Of a stretch of DNA of 64,000 nucleotides, positions 55,210-64,000 are shown in pieces (the stretch's first letter is position 1; every line of letters starts with the position of its first letter). Made by a program: the position numbers and the translations under genes. The notes under the pieces were generated by a model. That model searched no databases, had not been told where the DNA came from, and saw only the letters and a list, made by a program, of their open reading frames with translations. The stretch comes from Trichobilharzia regenti (taxonomy: Eukaryota > Platyhelminthes > Trematoda > Strigeidida > Schistosomatidae), in the NCBI GenBank assembly GCA_944472135.2, contig OX235263.1, forward strand, positions 9,159,517 through 9,223,516. The letters are read 5' to 3'.

Positions 55210-56025
55210 TAAAATACAACTGTACTGATTTAACTGAATTTTAGATTATGAAATAATAGAGAAGATTTGTAGCTCAGGTGGATAATTTGCAATTGATAGT
55301 GTTTTCTGAGCTGGTTGGTTTAGTTACGGAGCTTTCGTCGTCCGTCTTTCTGGACAACATCTCGTTTCAGTGCGATTTTTAGCATAAAGTGGAATTATTT
55401 AAATTTCTTCATGGGTGAGTGATAGAATTGCGTCTCCTGGTAACCATCTGTACCATCTATGTATTGACCACTTTCAATTGACTTGGATTTTAAACTTCCT
55501 GGCCACACCATTTACTTTTTACTAGTTGGTATATTTGGTCTATATTAACGTGTTTGTTAATTGCATATTCGTTTGAGTACCAGGCTTCTAGGAATTCCTT
55601 GAGTACACTTTTGGTGTTTCCTCTGTCTAAGATTTTGACATTATTCCAGTCATCAAATTGGTGTCCATAATTGTCTATATACATTGATATGAAAAAGGAA
55701 TATATATCATGTTTTTCACGGCTGATTTGTCTTCTTGGATTCTAATTCGAAGGGGACGCCCACTTTAGCCAATGTAATACTTGTTACAGTTCATACAATT
55801 TATTTCATAAATGGTGTTAATTTTATCTCCTTTTTCTGTTGGATCTTTCGGTTTGCATAATATCGAATTAAGCGATTCGGCTGGTTTGTGTGCTATATCT
55901 ATATCAAACTGTTTCAGTATTCTAGCTGTTATTTCAGAGATATTTTTCATGTATGGTAGGATGAATTTTACTGTGGTCTTTGATGATGGTTCCTTGTTGG
56001 TGTTTTGAATTTTAGATTTTCCCAT
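55210..56025 (-). mobile_element. Penelope-like element, family D: GIY-YIG and 3' end
   Basis: The minus frame 56025-55765 has NISEITARILKQFDIDIAHK, KPKDPTEKGD and TIYEINCMNCNKYYIG (GIY-YIG start with Cys-x2-Cys). After breaks, 55684-55490 continues with YGHQFDDWNNVKILDRGNTK. The 3' region (55258-55480) matches 27978-28200 and holds a hammerhead-like fold. The 5' part is cut by an SMalpha 3' end at about 56010. Confidence 0.78.
55329..55365 (-). ncRNA. Hammerhead-like fold at PLE family D 3' region (copy 2)
   Basis: On the minus strand: a 7-bp stem II gttgtcc (55358-55352) / ggacgac (55343-55337), followed at once by gaaagctcc (55336-55328), i.e. GAA, AGCU, cleavage C. The stem II sequence differs from copy 1 yet still pairs. 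The CUGANGA core is degraded (acgagat). Confidence 0.4.
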
Positions 56026-56550
56026 CGATTGATTGTACCAAAGTGCTCGATCTCAGGTTGACATGTCGGTTTCTTGTGGAGATGCTTCGATGATGTCTGG
56101 GCATGTAATTAGTATTTAATTGGTGGATGGTGACTAGCATTGGGATTCAGGATGCGCATTTCGTCCTAGTTGGGACTCGTCTTCTGGATGTATCTGCATT
56201 CCCCAGTCAGTGATGACGTCCCTACCACCGAGACTCCAACCCATCGCCTATACTTTCAAACGCCAAAGCGTTATCCACTAGACCACTAGGGCCACGAGAG
56301 CCACCTCTTGTGTGACGGGTCATGTTAATTTAATTGAATTTTTTAGATTTTCCCGTCGATTGATTGGACCGAAGCGCTCAATCTTAGGTTGGATAACGCT
56401 TTGGCGTCTGAAACTATGGGCCTTGGGTTCGAGCCTCGGGGCGGTAACATCATCATTCACTGGGTGAAAGCAGGTTTGTCCAGATGACGAGTCACAACTA
56501 GAATGAAATGCGCATCCTGGATTCCACTGCTAATCACCATCCACCACTTA
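56010..56550. mobile_element. SMalpha-type SINEs (S1), minus copy followed by partial plus copy
   Basis: Minus copy 56345-56010 has full tail, hammerhead (56198-56128; core aagacga) and tRNA-like head. Partial plus copy 56390-56550 has B-box gggttcgagcctc and hammerhead (56480-56545; core atgacga, with stem II broken to gtcacaactagaa). Neither ribozyme keeps C3. Confidence 0.78.
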
Positions 56551-56639
56551 AACTATACAGATTGCTAATGAGATAATTGAATGAGGAATATAACAGTGTA
56601 GATTCTATCACAAATCAAAACCAGTTAAAGATCCCTGAG

Positions 56640-57370
56640 AGAAATTAGAAGAAGAATTTACGTCGCTTGAACAACTGTTGAAAAGCAATCATAGAGCACC
56701 TGTTCGACCGACTACCAGGAAATCTATTTGGACTATAGAATCAGGTCAAAAAATTGATTTTAACAGTAATGAAATAATCCAGAGGAAAATTTCAAAAATC
56801 ACAAAGAACGTCTGATATCACCAAAAACATTTTATATCAAATGGAATCCAAATTGTCTGAATGGGAATGATGGACTCAAACAGAATCTGACCTGGTTACA
56901 ACACCTCCCTCTCCATGAAGTGACAAAATCAACACGAATGTGATAAGCAAATTCACTGTGTGAACACACATTGCTTTTATAATTTTATACACTTGTCATG
57001 CACATGGTCCGGGGTTCGAGCCCACACCTGCGCACACCAGATATCTATGGTCGGCCTGCGAAATTTGGGCTACCGATATCCATGCTGAAAATTCCATACT
57101 TGTACCAAAAATACGGTGTGGAATCAAGCTGTTACCAAAAATAAAAACAAATAAATAAAAATAAATCCAGCAATCTATAATTGGTTCCGTTGTCTTTACC
57201 AACTGGCCGACTTGACAACGCAAAATAAGCCATTGCAGAGGAACGATGATTAAGTTGTTATTTAATATAAGCTGAGATTTTGTAAATTCTAGTTAAATAA
57301 TACCACTTTGATAAAGCTATTAGAAGCAGGATTAAAAAGCAACATGTCAATAACCCTCAACAATATTGTT
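56640..57370 (+). mobile_element. Penelope-like element, family 2: 3' end of ORF and UTR, with nested SINE
   Basis: Through stops it reads KERLISPKTFYIKWNPN and GLKQNLTW, parallel to 31990-32056, and the UTR matches 32060-32480 except for the S2 insertion at 56996-57168 and an internal deletion after about 57235. Confidence 0.75.
56996..57168 (+). mobile_element. SINE family S2 nested in a PLE 3' UTR (5'-truncated)
   Basis: The SINE starts at tgcacatggtccggggttcg and ends caagctgttaccaaaaataa plus A-rich tail. The flanks (cacttgtca / aatccagcaatc) are contiguous in the sister PLE at 32150-32170, which is the empty site. Confidence 0.8.
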
Positions 57371-57384
57371 TTCCATTTCGGATG

Positions 57385-57626
57385 TATTTTTTTTTCCTGC
57401 ACGTTCCCAGTGGAACATAGGGTTCCAAGCTAGATGCTTGAAGTTTCTGTAGCAGTGGTGATTATTATTACAGGATGGGGTTGCTAGCCCCATGCCAAAC
57501 CTTTCCTCTTCACCAATCTCACTACTGGCTTAGCGAGGTAAAGGAGTGCGCCGACCGGGGATCGAACCCCGGACCATGTGCATGGTCGGCGAGCGTCCTA
57601 ACCGCTATGCCACCGACGCACATGTA
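57385..57626 (-). mobile_element. SINE family S3, best copy
   Basis: On the minus strand the tRNA-like head (57622-57545) is followed by the body (ctaagccagtagtgagattg) and ends at ggaacgtgcaggaaaaaaaa. In the head, the first and last seven bases can pair completely (two G-U pairs), and B-box ggttcgatccc is intact. Confidence 0.75.
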
Positions 57627-57919
57627 TTGTGAAATACTAAAAGCTTTATTATAATGAATGAATAATAACAAGTGAAGGTTTTAAGTGAACAAAATAAAGG
57701 AAAGGCTATTGAAGGTGAAAAAGGATTTCAAGAGGCATAGACTAAATAGGTCAAGTGCTAATAAAGAGGAATAGTAGTGAAGTGATTTGTGAACTGAAAT
57801 TGATCAAATCCAATAAAAGTGCTTTTAGTAATGACATTGCTTTCCTAAATTGAAATACTCTCATAACATTGTCTTTCGTAAAATAATATAATGGTTGGAC
57901 TAATCACAGAAACATAAAG

Positions 57920-58015
57920 GAAGATATCTCCTACAGTTATCTAAGCCAGACAGCATTATTTCAACGGCAGTCGGTACAGAAGAGGATGTCAAGACTGAAG
58001 GCTTCATATCTCTAT
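57920..58015 (+). mobile_element. RTE-like family C scrap
   Basis: Short block with YLSQTALFQRQSV, similar to YLGSIVSTTGGxD in family C. Confidence 0.35.
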
Positions 58016-58019
58016 ATAA

Positions 58020-58200
58020 CCTAATCATGTATACCTCATCTTCACCGAACCATTTGCACAGATCTTCGTGTTGTGACACTTCTGGCCCTCATATTGTGTT
58101 TTTCTGTATTCCTTTCATGTCTCCCATGTATCTCTCCACAACGCTGTATCATTTGCCTTCTCTGACATTAAATGTACCTCCCTGCTATTTGAATTACTTT
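58020..58200. repeat. Dispersed repeat X, second copy
   Basis: Direct repeat of 24360-24540. The downstream stretch 58201-58619 has only a scrap similar to family C near 58330-58400. Confidence 0.5.
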
Positions 58201-58619
58201 TTATCCCGATGAACGCCTGTTTACATACTACTTGCAAATTTCATCAGTAGCACTCGTCACACTACTAAATGGTGAAAAAAATTAGTACGTGAGCCAAGGA
58301 AAACATTTCTGAAAAGCTGCTGTGGAATTTCATCAACAGACGACTTCTCTAAACAATGAAAATCAGATGGTCAGTTAGAAAGGCTAAGTGACAACGAACC
58401 CTACAGTGCAGTACAACAAATCAAGAAGGAACCGACAGATGCAATGACTAATACTGACACGTTGTGGTTTGAACGCTTGAAGTAAATCAACGCGCTCTAC
58501 TGTACACTTCACTAGAACTTCCTTGAATTACGTGCGGTATGAAAATGACCCGACAGTAGTGAAAAGACATTTATTTGCGATGATATTCAGAAGTTATAAT
58601 TTATAAAAACACAAAATTA

Positions 58620-59035
58620 ATTGGTTACAGGATTTCCTCGTGAGCTGATATCAGTCAGAGAACTATTGGAAAACCTAGGAGTACTGGACGACTGTTTCGT
58701 TCTAGTTTGGGACTCTTCAGCTGTACGCACCCACCAGGGTTCGAATCCAGGACCTTCTGGTTACAAGGCGAGCTCATATGCCATTAAGCCACTGGGACAC
58801 AATCCAATGGCCCATGAATTCTATCTTCTGCCAATTCACGATATAGCGCAACCGCTACCCAATGTCATGTCCAGTAGGGTGCAGCAGGTCGGTTGTGAGG
58901 ACAGATATTCGCCGAAGACACAGGACGAAACAGCTGTCCAATGCTGCCAGGCTTTCCAATGGTTCTTTAGCTGATGATGAAATCCTGTAACCAATCAACC
59001 AAATCCCCACAAACCAATACTTGAATACAAAATTT
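58620..59035. mobile_element. SINE S4 inverted pair
   Basis: Minus copy 58620-58870 (ttggttacaggatttcctcg; gggttcgaatccaggacctt; ttacaaggcgagctcatatg) and plus body 58900-59035 (gaaacagctgtccaatgctg; aatcctgtaaccaatcaacc). Confidence 0.65.
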
Positions 59036-59639
59036 ATTCAAGACTGTAGTCGTGGCAGCTTCACAGATCAAGTTGGTCTTCATTTCCAAACCAACTGCTG
59101 GGATTCAACTTGGATACCTCGAACATACTGGGAGATCGAAACTGTATCAGCAAAAAACATTCACCAGACAATTCTTACAGACAGTTCAAAGTCAGAACGG
59201 GCTTGACTCACTTAGGCACAGCCATTGTCGTAAAACAACAAATTATCAATGTTGTCATCACACAATCACATAGTGAGACATTCAAACCAGAAATTTGTTA
59301 TAACGGGAACTATGACTTAGTGGACTGTGAGCGAATACTAACTTTAGTATGCTGGCTAATCTGTCCTAACGGCACGTCAAAAACGACAACAGCGATAATG
59401 CAGCGGAGCACAAAAACAGGAGAGAAGACCATATGTTGATAAGAGAGTCGGAAGAGGTTGGCAAAGCTCACATACATACATAGGTCTAAAATGACCTTGA
59501 GAAGCACTAATGCCATTAAAGAATTATGATGGCGAACAACCAATAGGATTGCAAAGGCAATAAACAGGGTGAGAGCAAGTCAGGTCATAAATCAATAAGC
59601 GAGGTGAGAGAGGTACGCAGGGACATGTAGAAATGACAT
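59036..59639. other. No supported gene
   Basis: Overlapping frames around 59052-59439 have no recognised motif and no clear splice signals; coding is not supported. Confidence 0.35.
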
Positions 59640-59900
59640 TTAGGAAATTAGGTCGGTATAAATATAAAGATTAAACAAGGACAAAGACAAGACGGATCAT
59701 CCAGGATGTTACAACATGTATGCAGAAGAAAACTGAGATGGATTGCAGAAGTGCTGAAGGGACATTCAAGAGAAATGACACAATACGACCTGCAGTGGAA
59801 AGTAGATAGGAGGCAACGAGTTCAGTGTAGGCCTGAGAATGACACGAGAAAATTCATGCAGGGAGGTAATAGTGAAAGCTTGTGGTCAGCCATATGAATA
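59640..59900 (+). mobile_element. RTE-like family C-type C-terminal fragment
   Basis: Frame 59706-59897 reads QHVCRRKLRWIAEVLKGHSR, parallel to QQICRRKWRWIGHSLRRP of C2, then decays. Confidence 0.5.
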
Positions 59901-59964
59901 TATGTGTAAAACTTGGGCACTGTGGTAGTAAGCACTGTCATATTAGTTTGTTTATTAGAATTAT

Positions 59965-60170
59965 CACACAGTGAGTGAAACAGTATTACTATTTACTGGA
60001 TGACAAGGTTTCGAACAAAATTTATTGTTCATAATCATGCCATCAATTGTAATCACACGACTCTGAAACTTGAGTCTTATAGTTTTATTTGTCTTCTCCT
60101 GTTTGTCGTCGTAGGAGTAGTAGAATTTTCCAGATATCTGGGACAGGTGATGAATCATTCCTATTACATG
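59965..60170 (+). repeat. Dispersed repeat R1
   Basis: Matches 46685-46835 (acagtattactatttactgg; ttcataatcatgccatcaat). The minus strand has gaaca/tgttc closing on gaaa (60030-60009). Confidence 0.6.
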
Positions 60171-60239
60171 TATTTGCAGTTGATTCGATAAACAAGGCTT
60201 CTGTTGACATCAATCTCTCCCTCCATCCTGTGACATTAA

Positions 60240-60680
60240 ATTTTAAAACTGTCATCCTATCCCATCCTATTCTATGGTTGTGTGTAACTGCATATAGTGA
60301 GTGTTATAGCTGAACTATTCTCTAAATTTCTTCTCTTATTTGTCTCAACCAATCTAGATTTTGCTGCTGGGTTTTTATGTTCAGCTAGTCTGACTGACTG
60401 CCACTGTTCTACTAGTTTGACGTCATATTATAGAACCATTTATAAAATCTATAGAACTTTGAAGAGGTGTAAATTATAGGATTAATAGGCAAATAGAATA
60501 AAAATAAAAACGTTATGTAATATTGTGTGGAATTCGATAACTTAGAATTTCATGTCGCAAAATAGAATTAATTTAGAATGATAAATGAAACGAGTGAAGT
60601 AATACCGGAGAGAGTTCAAAGTGAGAATAGTAATATTAACAATTGACGTAATAAAGGAAGAGTATACAAACTGAATTCAG
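60240..60680 (-). mobile_element. PLE family 1 3' UTR fragment
   Basis: The reverse complement of about 60490-60665 matches 42105-42290 (gtatactcttcctttattac; gaattccacacaatattaca). No coding part is present. Confidence 0.6.
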
Positions 60681-60684
60681 GACG

Positions 60685-61830
60685 TGATTTGGAAACTACT
60701 TCGCTATTACTACGGGGTGTCGCCGACGATTATACATCTCATCCAACAGTTGTACGACAATGCTGCATGGCAGCCAAGTAATCCACAACGGGAAACTCAC
60801 GGAATCCTTCTAAGTGAGGAAGGGAGTAAGGCAAGGCTGTCTACTATCGCCAATGATTTTTCTGATTGCGGTAGATTGGAATGTGCGACTGACAGCGGCC
60901 GGCAGAGAGGAAACAGGCCTAAAATGGAACCACAAAAAAACTTGGAGGATCCCGACTTCGCCAATGATTTATGTCTTATTTCCCACAAACTGGAAGATAT
61001 GCAAGTGAAAAGCAACAAGTTGTCAGAGGAAGCATCATCAAAGATAGGACATCACTTCAGGTGAACATAGAGAAGAAAGAGGTAGGTGATGAAGATTCCT
61101 GGTCAACACCAACAGCAACAACAACAGACAACAATCAGCCAGCGTAGATGGGAAGAACCTGAAAGAAACAACCTAGTTCACCTACCTACCACAGAAGCAT
61201 CGTTTCAACTACAGGCTGACGGAACTGACGAGGATATCAAAGCAGTGGGGATCGGGAAAGCAAGACAAACCTTCATTACTCGCGAGTCTGTGTGGAGGTC
61301 AACAACACTCAGCATGAAAAATACGATCCGGATTTTTAACTCCAATATGAAATCAGTGCTACTCACTAAACGGATCAAAGACTTGCACCGCGCGTCATAA
61401 AGAGCACCACAATTAAACTACAGATTCTCATCGACAGCTGCCTTCGCTCAATACTCAAGATCAGATGCCTGGCCAGAAAAGATCAGAAACAGGGATTTCT
61501 GGGAGCGAACCAAAACAGCAAGAACCGATTGTGAAACAAATAGGCGGGAAGAAATGGAGATGGATTGGCCATACTCTGAAGAAACCATCAAGTGACATCA
61601 ATAGATAAGTCCTCGAGTGGAATCCTAATTGGGAATGGCGAGTTGGTTGTCCAAGGGTGACTTGGAGGAGGTGATACGAAGAGGTGATGAAAGCATGTGA
61701 GCAGATGTAGAGCCAGGTAAAACGTTGGCAGAGAGCGGAACACAATTGAGACGTTTGGCTGAAGCTTTATGTTCCTCTAGGAATGAAAGGAAATAATAAT
61801 AATAATGACAATAATAATAATAATACAAAC
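60685..61830 (+). mobile_element. RTE-like family C, RT palm to 3' end
   Basis: Encodes YYGVSPTIIHLIQQLYDNAA, KGVRQGCLLSPMIFLIAVDW and LEDPDFANDLCLIS (FADD changed to FAND at about 60955-60966). It continues to the 3' end ctctaggaatgaaagg and long AAT repeats (61792-61830). Frame breaks separate the blocks. Confidence 0.78.
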
Positions 61831-61924
61831 TGAATAAACTAAACGAATATTATTAGCTCCCGAACTGTACATGTTACGAACTTCCTGGAATAATTTGAGA
61901 GCCAAGTCAGATTGATTCATTAAA

Positions 61925-62110
61925 AATTATTTAAGTTGATCCCAGCGTGCCTAAGAAAAAATCATAGCAAGATTTTTATGAACGTTTTGCTGCGTAAGCC
62001 ACAAACTCTTCAGGAGAGTTATTCGGATTTTTTTAATCATTCGAATAATTCTCCTGAAGAGGCTGTCGCTTAAGCAGCGAAACGTTCAGAAAAATCTTGT
62101 TATGATTTGG
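61925..62110. repeat. Inverted repeat formed by two facing hammerhead motifs
   Basis: Left arm 61950-62026 and right arm 62041-62100 are imperfect reverse complements over about 58 bases with a short T-rich centre. Each arm holds a hammerhead-like motif, one per strand. Confidence 0.75.
62045..62097 (+). ncRNA. Hammerhead ribozyme candidate, PLE type
   Basis: Core ctgaaga (62054-62060) fits CUGANGA exactly; stem II gctg (62062-62065) / cagc (62075-62078); gaa (62079-62081) and self-complementary acgt stem III (62082-62085); cleavage after U 62086. Stem I ttct/agaa is plausible with a C-C mismatch at its base. One extra G precedes stem II. The facing minus-strand copy (62013-61985) has G12 changed to A and should be inactive. 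Confidence 0.5.
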
Positions 62111-62515
62111 AAATATGATTGAAGATATGTTTAGGGATTACCATACTTTATCATCGAGAAAATGAGACCTTAAAAGTTGGACGTATACGGAGATCTGGCT
62201 TTTCTACTTCGATGACCAAAGGAAGCAATACGAATGAGTCGGGTACGTAGTGATTTGGGTAAATTACTTTTCGCCTTATGGATGACTTTGAAGGCGGAGA
62301 CTATGGAGATTGGGTGATCATTATCGACCAGATGTTCAATGGTCGCGCTTCTTATTGCTCCACTTCCACCTCTTCGTAATTACCATGCAGGATAGTCAGT
62401 GTTCTTGCACTCTCTTGGACAAAACAACTCGAGATGAACGACCGATACACCTAGCTCTAGCTTGATAATAAATTAGCTGAAAAAAGTCTCTTCGCAGAAT
62501 CCTTTGTTCTGATAT
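62111..62515 (-). mobile_element. Penelope-like element, family 1: GIY-YIG fragment with inverted pLTR
   Basis: The minus strand 62455-62130 aligns with 41738-42040 (GVSVVHLELFCPREC-type degenerate reading of RYIGRSTRVLSKRVQEH; GSGAIRSATIEHLVDNDHPI). At 62456 it meets, without gap, the end sequence gcttgataataaattagctg in + orientation, i.e. an inverted pLTR joined to a 5'-truncated ORF. Confidence 0.72.
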
Positions 62516-63004
62516 CCATCATGTTTTTTTAAGCGTCAAATAATTCGTCATTACATTTATCTACACTTCAAATTTAGTCTGTTTTTCTGAATATCCTTGA
62601 TCAGTTTCACTTTGCCTCACAAATAAAAACAGGCACTTGTATCCTTCGTGTTCTAATACAAACACAATTGAAACACGATATGATATAATCTAATGTACAA
62701 ATACGCAGATTAATACGTTAAAAAACATATCAAATATACTTTAGTCTGTTAAATAAACAAATATTCACAAATATCGTTGCTAAGCAACCATGAGCATCAA
62801 TCACTAAAGTGTATAGAACTCCAAGTCATACTATTAACATTTTCATGATCATTAATGATGAAGATAATTTATGTGAAGTCTCATACAGTTATTCCCCTTA
62901 ATGAATTTGAACAAAGCAAGAACTACAGTTTTTGCAGAATAAAGTGGTACCATCACTGTTTATTTTGTTGCCTGTTCTCACATCAGCTGCTTACAGGGCA
63001 AAGA
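62516..63004. other. No gene seen
   Basis: AT-rich sequence; the start of a frame at 62855 has no recognised motif. Confidence 0.4.
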
Positions 63005-63190
63005 CATTATCAGTGGTTAGGACTCTCGCCGACCATGCACATGGTCCGGGGTTCGAGCCGACGCCGACGCACACTTGATATCTATGGTTGGCCTGCGAAT
63101 TTTGGGCTACCGATATCCACGCTGAAAATTCCACAATTGTACCAAAAATACAGTGTGGAATCAAGCTGTAATCAAAAATAAAAAAATAAA
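63005..63190 (+). mobile_element. SINE family S2, near full length
   Basis: Head gtggttaggactctcgccga (A-box region) and ggggttcgagccg (B-box), body with gggctaccgatatccacgct, and end caagctgtaatcaaaaataa with A-rich tail. Confidence 0.78.
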
Positions 63191-63279
63191 ATCAATAAAT
63201 ATATCTACTAAAACAATTTTAACATTCTTGAACAAAGTTCATTTTAAACAAAAAGCAATCGATCAATATGTGCATACAG

Positions 63280-63284
<5 letters not shown>

Positions 63285-63332
<48 letters not shown>

Positions 63333-63335
63333 TAT
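63285..63335. repeat. (TA)n/(TAT)n microsatellite at an RTE tail
   Basis: About 45 bases of TA repeats join directly to the C2 3' end. Confidence 0.9.
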
Positions 63336-64000
63336 TATTGCTCCCTTGGGTTCCTAGTGGAACATAGGGCTTCAACTGCACGTCTCCATTTGCTTCTATC
63401 TTCTGCTTTACCTATCGCCTGCATCCATGTTAGTCCATATTCTTTCAACTCCTCTTCACACGATCTCCTCCATGTCACCCTTGGACGTCCCACACGCCGC
63501 TTCCCTTTCGGGTTCCACTCGAGAGCTTGACGCAAGATGTCACCCAACGGTCTCCTCAGCGAGTGTCCTATCCATCTCCACTTTCTCCTGCATATTTGTT
63601 GGGTGATTGGTTCTTGCATTGTTTTTTTCCCATAATTCCTTGTTGGTGATTCTTTCCGGTACGGCCATCTGATCTTCAGTATAGAGCGAAGACAGTTGTT
63701 GGTTGATAAATGTCTGCAACAGGCTGTTGGAAATATTCTTTCCGACTCACCCGCCAAGTTTCTAAACCGTATAGAAGAACTGACTGACTTGACGTGTTTG
63801 TATTGAAAATCCGACTGAATTTTGTTGGTGATGCTGAGTGACGAAGATTTCCAGATTGATTTCAGGTTGATGAATGTGTTTCTCGCCTTCCCGATTCTCG
63901 ATTTGACATCGTCGTCCGTTTCTCCCGCCAGTAGTTGAGACAATGCTCAGTGCCGGATAAGTGAATGAAGTAACCTCTTTCAAATCCCTCCCGTTGATGA
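63336..64000 (-). mobile_element. RTE-like family C2, C-terminal domain, open frame, runs off the right edge
   Basis: The 202-codon minus frame 63943-63335 is uninterrupted: SQLLAGETDDDVKSRIGKAR, TFINLKSIWKSSSLSITNKI, CLRSILKIRWP, QQICRRKWRWIGHSLRRPLG, NPKGKRRVGRPRVTWRRSCE and RKAVEALCSTRNPREQ-type end. One frameshift near 63945 links it to the upstream frame 63983-63762. This is the post-RT domain of an endonuclease/RT polyprotein. Its open frame and clean 3' tail suggest a younger copy, whose RT lies beyond the window. Confidence 0.82.

Noticed and set aside
59110..59439. 109-codon frame as a host exon
   Set aside because: Several overlapping frames of similar length, no recognisable motif, and no convincing splice pair.

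Overview
The window looks like part of a flatworm genome, most likely a Schistosoma blood fluke. It is AT-rich and full of decayed retroelements, including SMalpha-type tRNA-derived SINEs that carry the schistosome hammerhead ribozyme. There is no bacterial, phage or plasmid gene structure. The species cannot be fixed by eye.

Only one host gene is supported. It lies on the + strand, with coding exons at 2862-3188, 8619-9390, 14931-15203 and 21770-21985 (terminal, with stop codon) and a poly(A) signal at 22055. Splice sites and reading phases agree across all three introns. The spliced product is about 529 codons, low-complexity and acidic (Glu/Gln, His and Thr runs) with a basic C-terminus; I do not recognise its family. 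The three introns (5.4, 5.5 and 6.6 kb) consist mostly of retroelements. The first exon seen may have a 5' neighbour outside the window.

Retroelement layout. (1) RTE-like non-LTR elements in families labelled here A (1-2640, nearly complete, minus strand; 22346-23175; 25310-25940), B (many 3' fragments ending in a GACA-type tail; 4.3, 7.4, 10, 15.5-18.7, 29.4, 33.4, 51 kb), C/C2 (3' fragments ending in AAT repeats; 3.3, 6, 9.4, 13.8, 18.7, 36, 43, 47, 52.6, 60.7, 63.3 kb) and a GC-rich composite (20.4 kb). (2) Penelope-like elements (PLEs) with reverse transcriptase and GIY-YIG endonuclease remnants at 7, 11-12.7, 26.2, 28, 31-32.5, 33.7-35.4, 35.6-36.2, 39.3, 41-42.6, 55.2-56, 56.6-57.4 and 62 kb. 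Several have an inverted pseudo-LTR (pLTR) joined to a 5'-truncated ORF. (3) tRNA-derived SINEs: S1 (SMalpha with hammerhead), S2, S3, S4 and single tRNA-like heads. (4) Simple repeats.

The most interesting theme is self-cleaving RNA. Two SMalpha hammerheads keep the full visible core (44932-45003 +; 49999-50068 -), and several PLE ends carry hammerhead-like folds with very short, self-complementary stem III. In three of these, stem II covaries between copies. Other points worth attention are a near-perfect ~750-830 bp inverted duplication (about 16.15-16.98 / 17.54-18.36 kb), the recurring inverted-pLTR junctions, and a SINE nested in a PLE whose empty site is visible in a sister copy. From about 23 kb to the end I see no host exon I can support.
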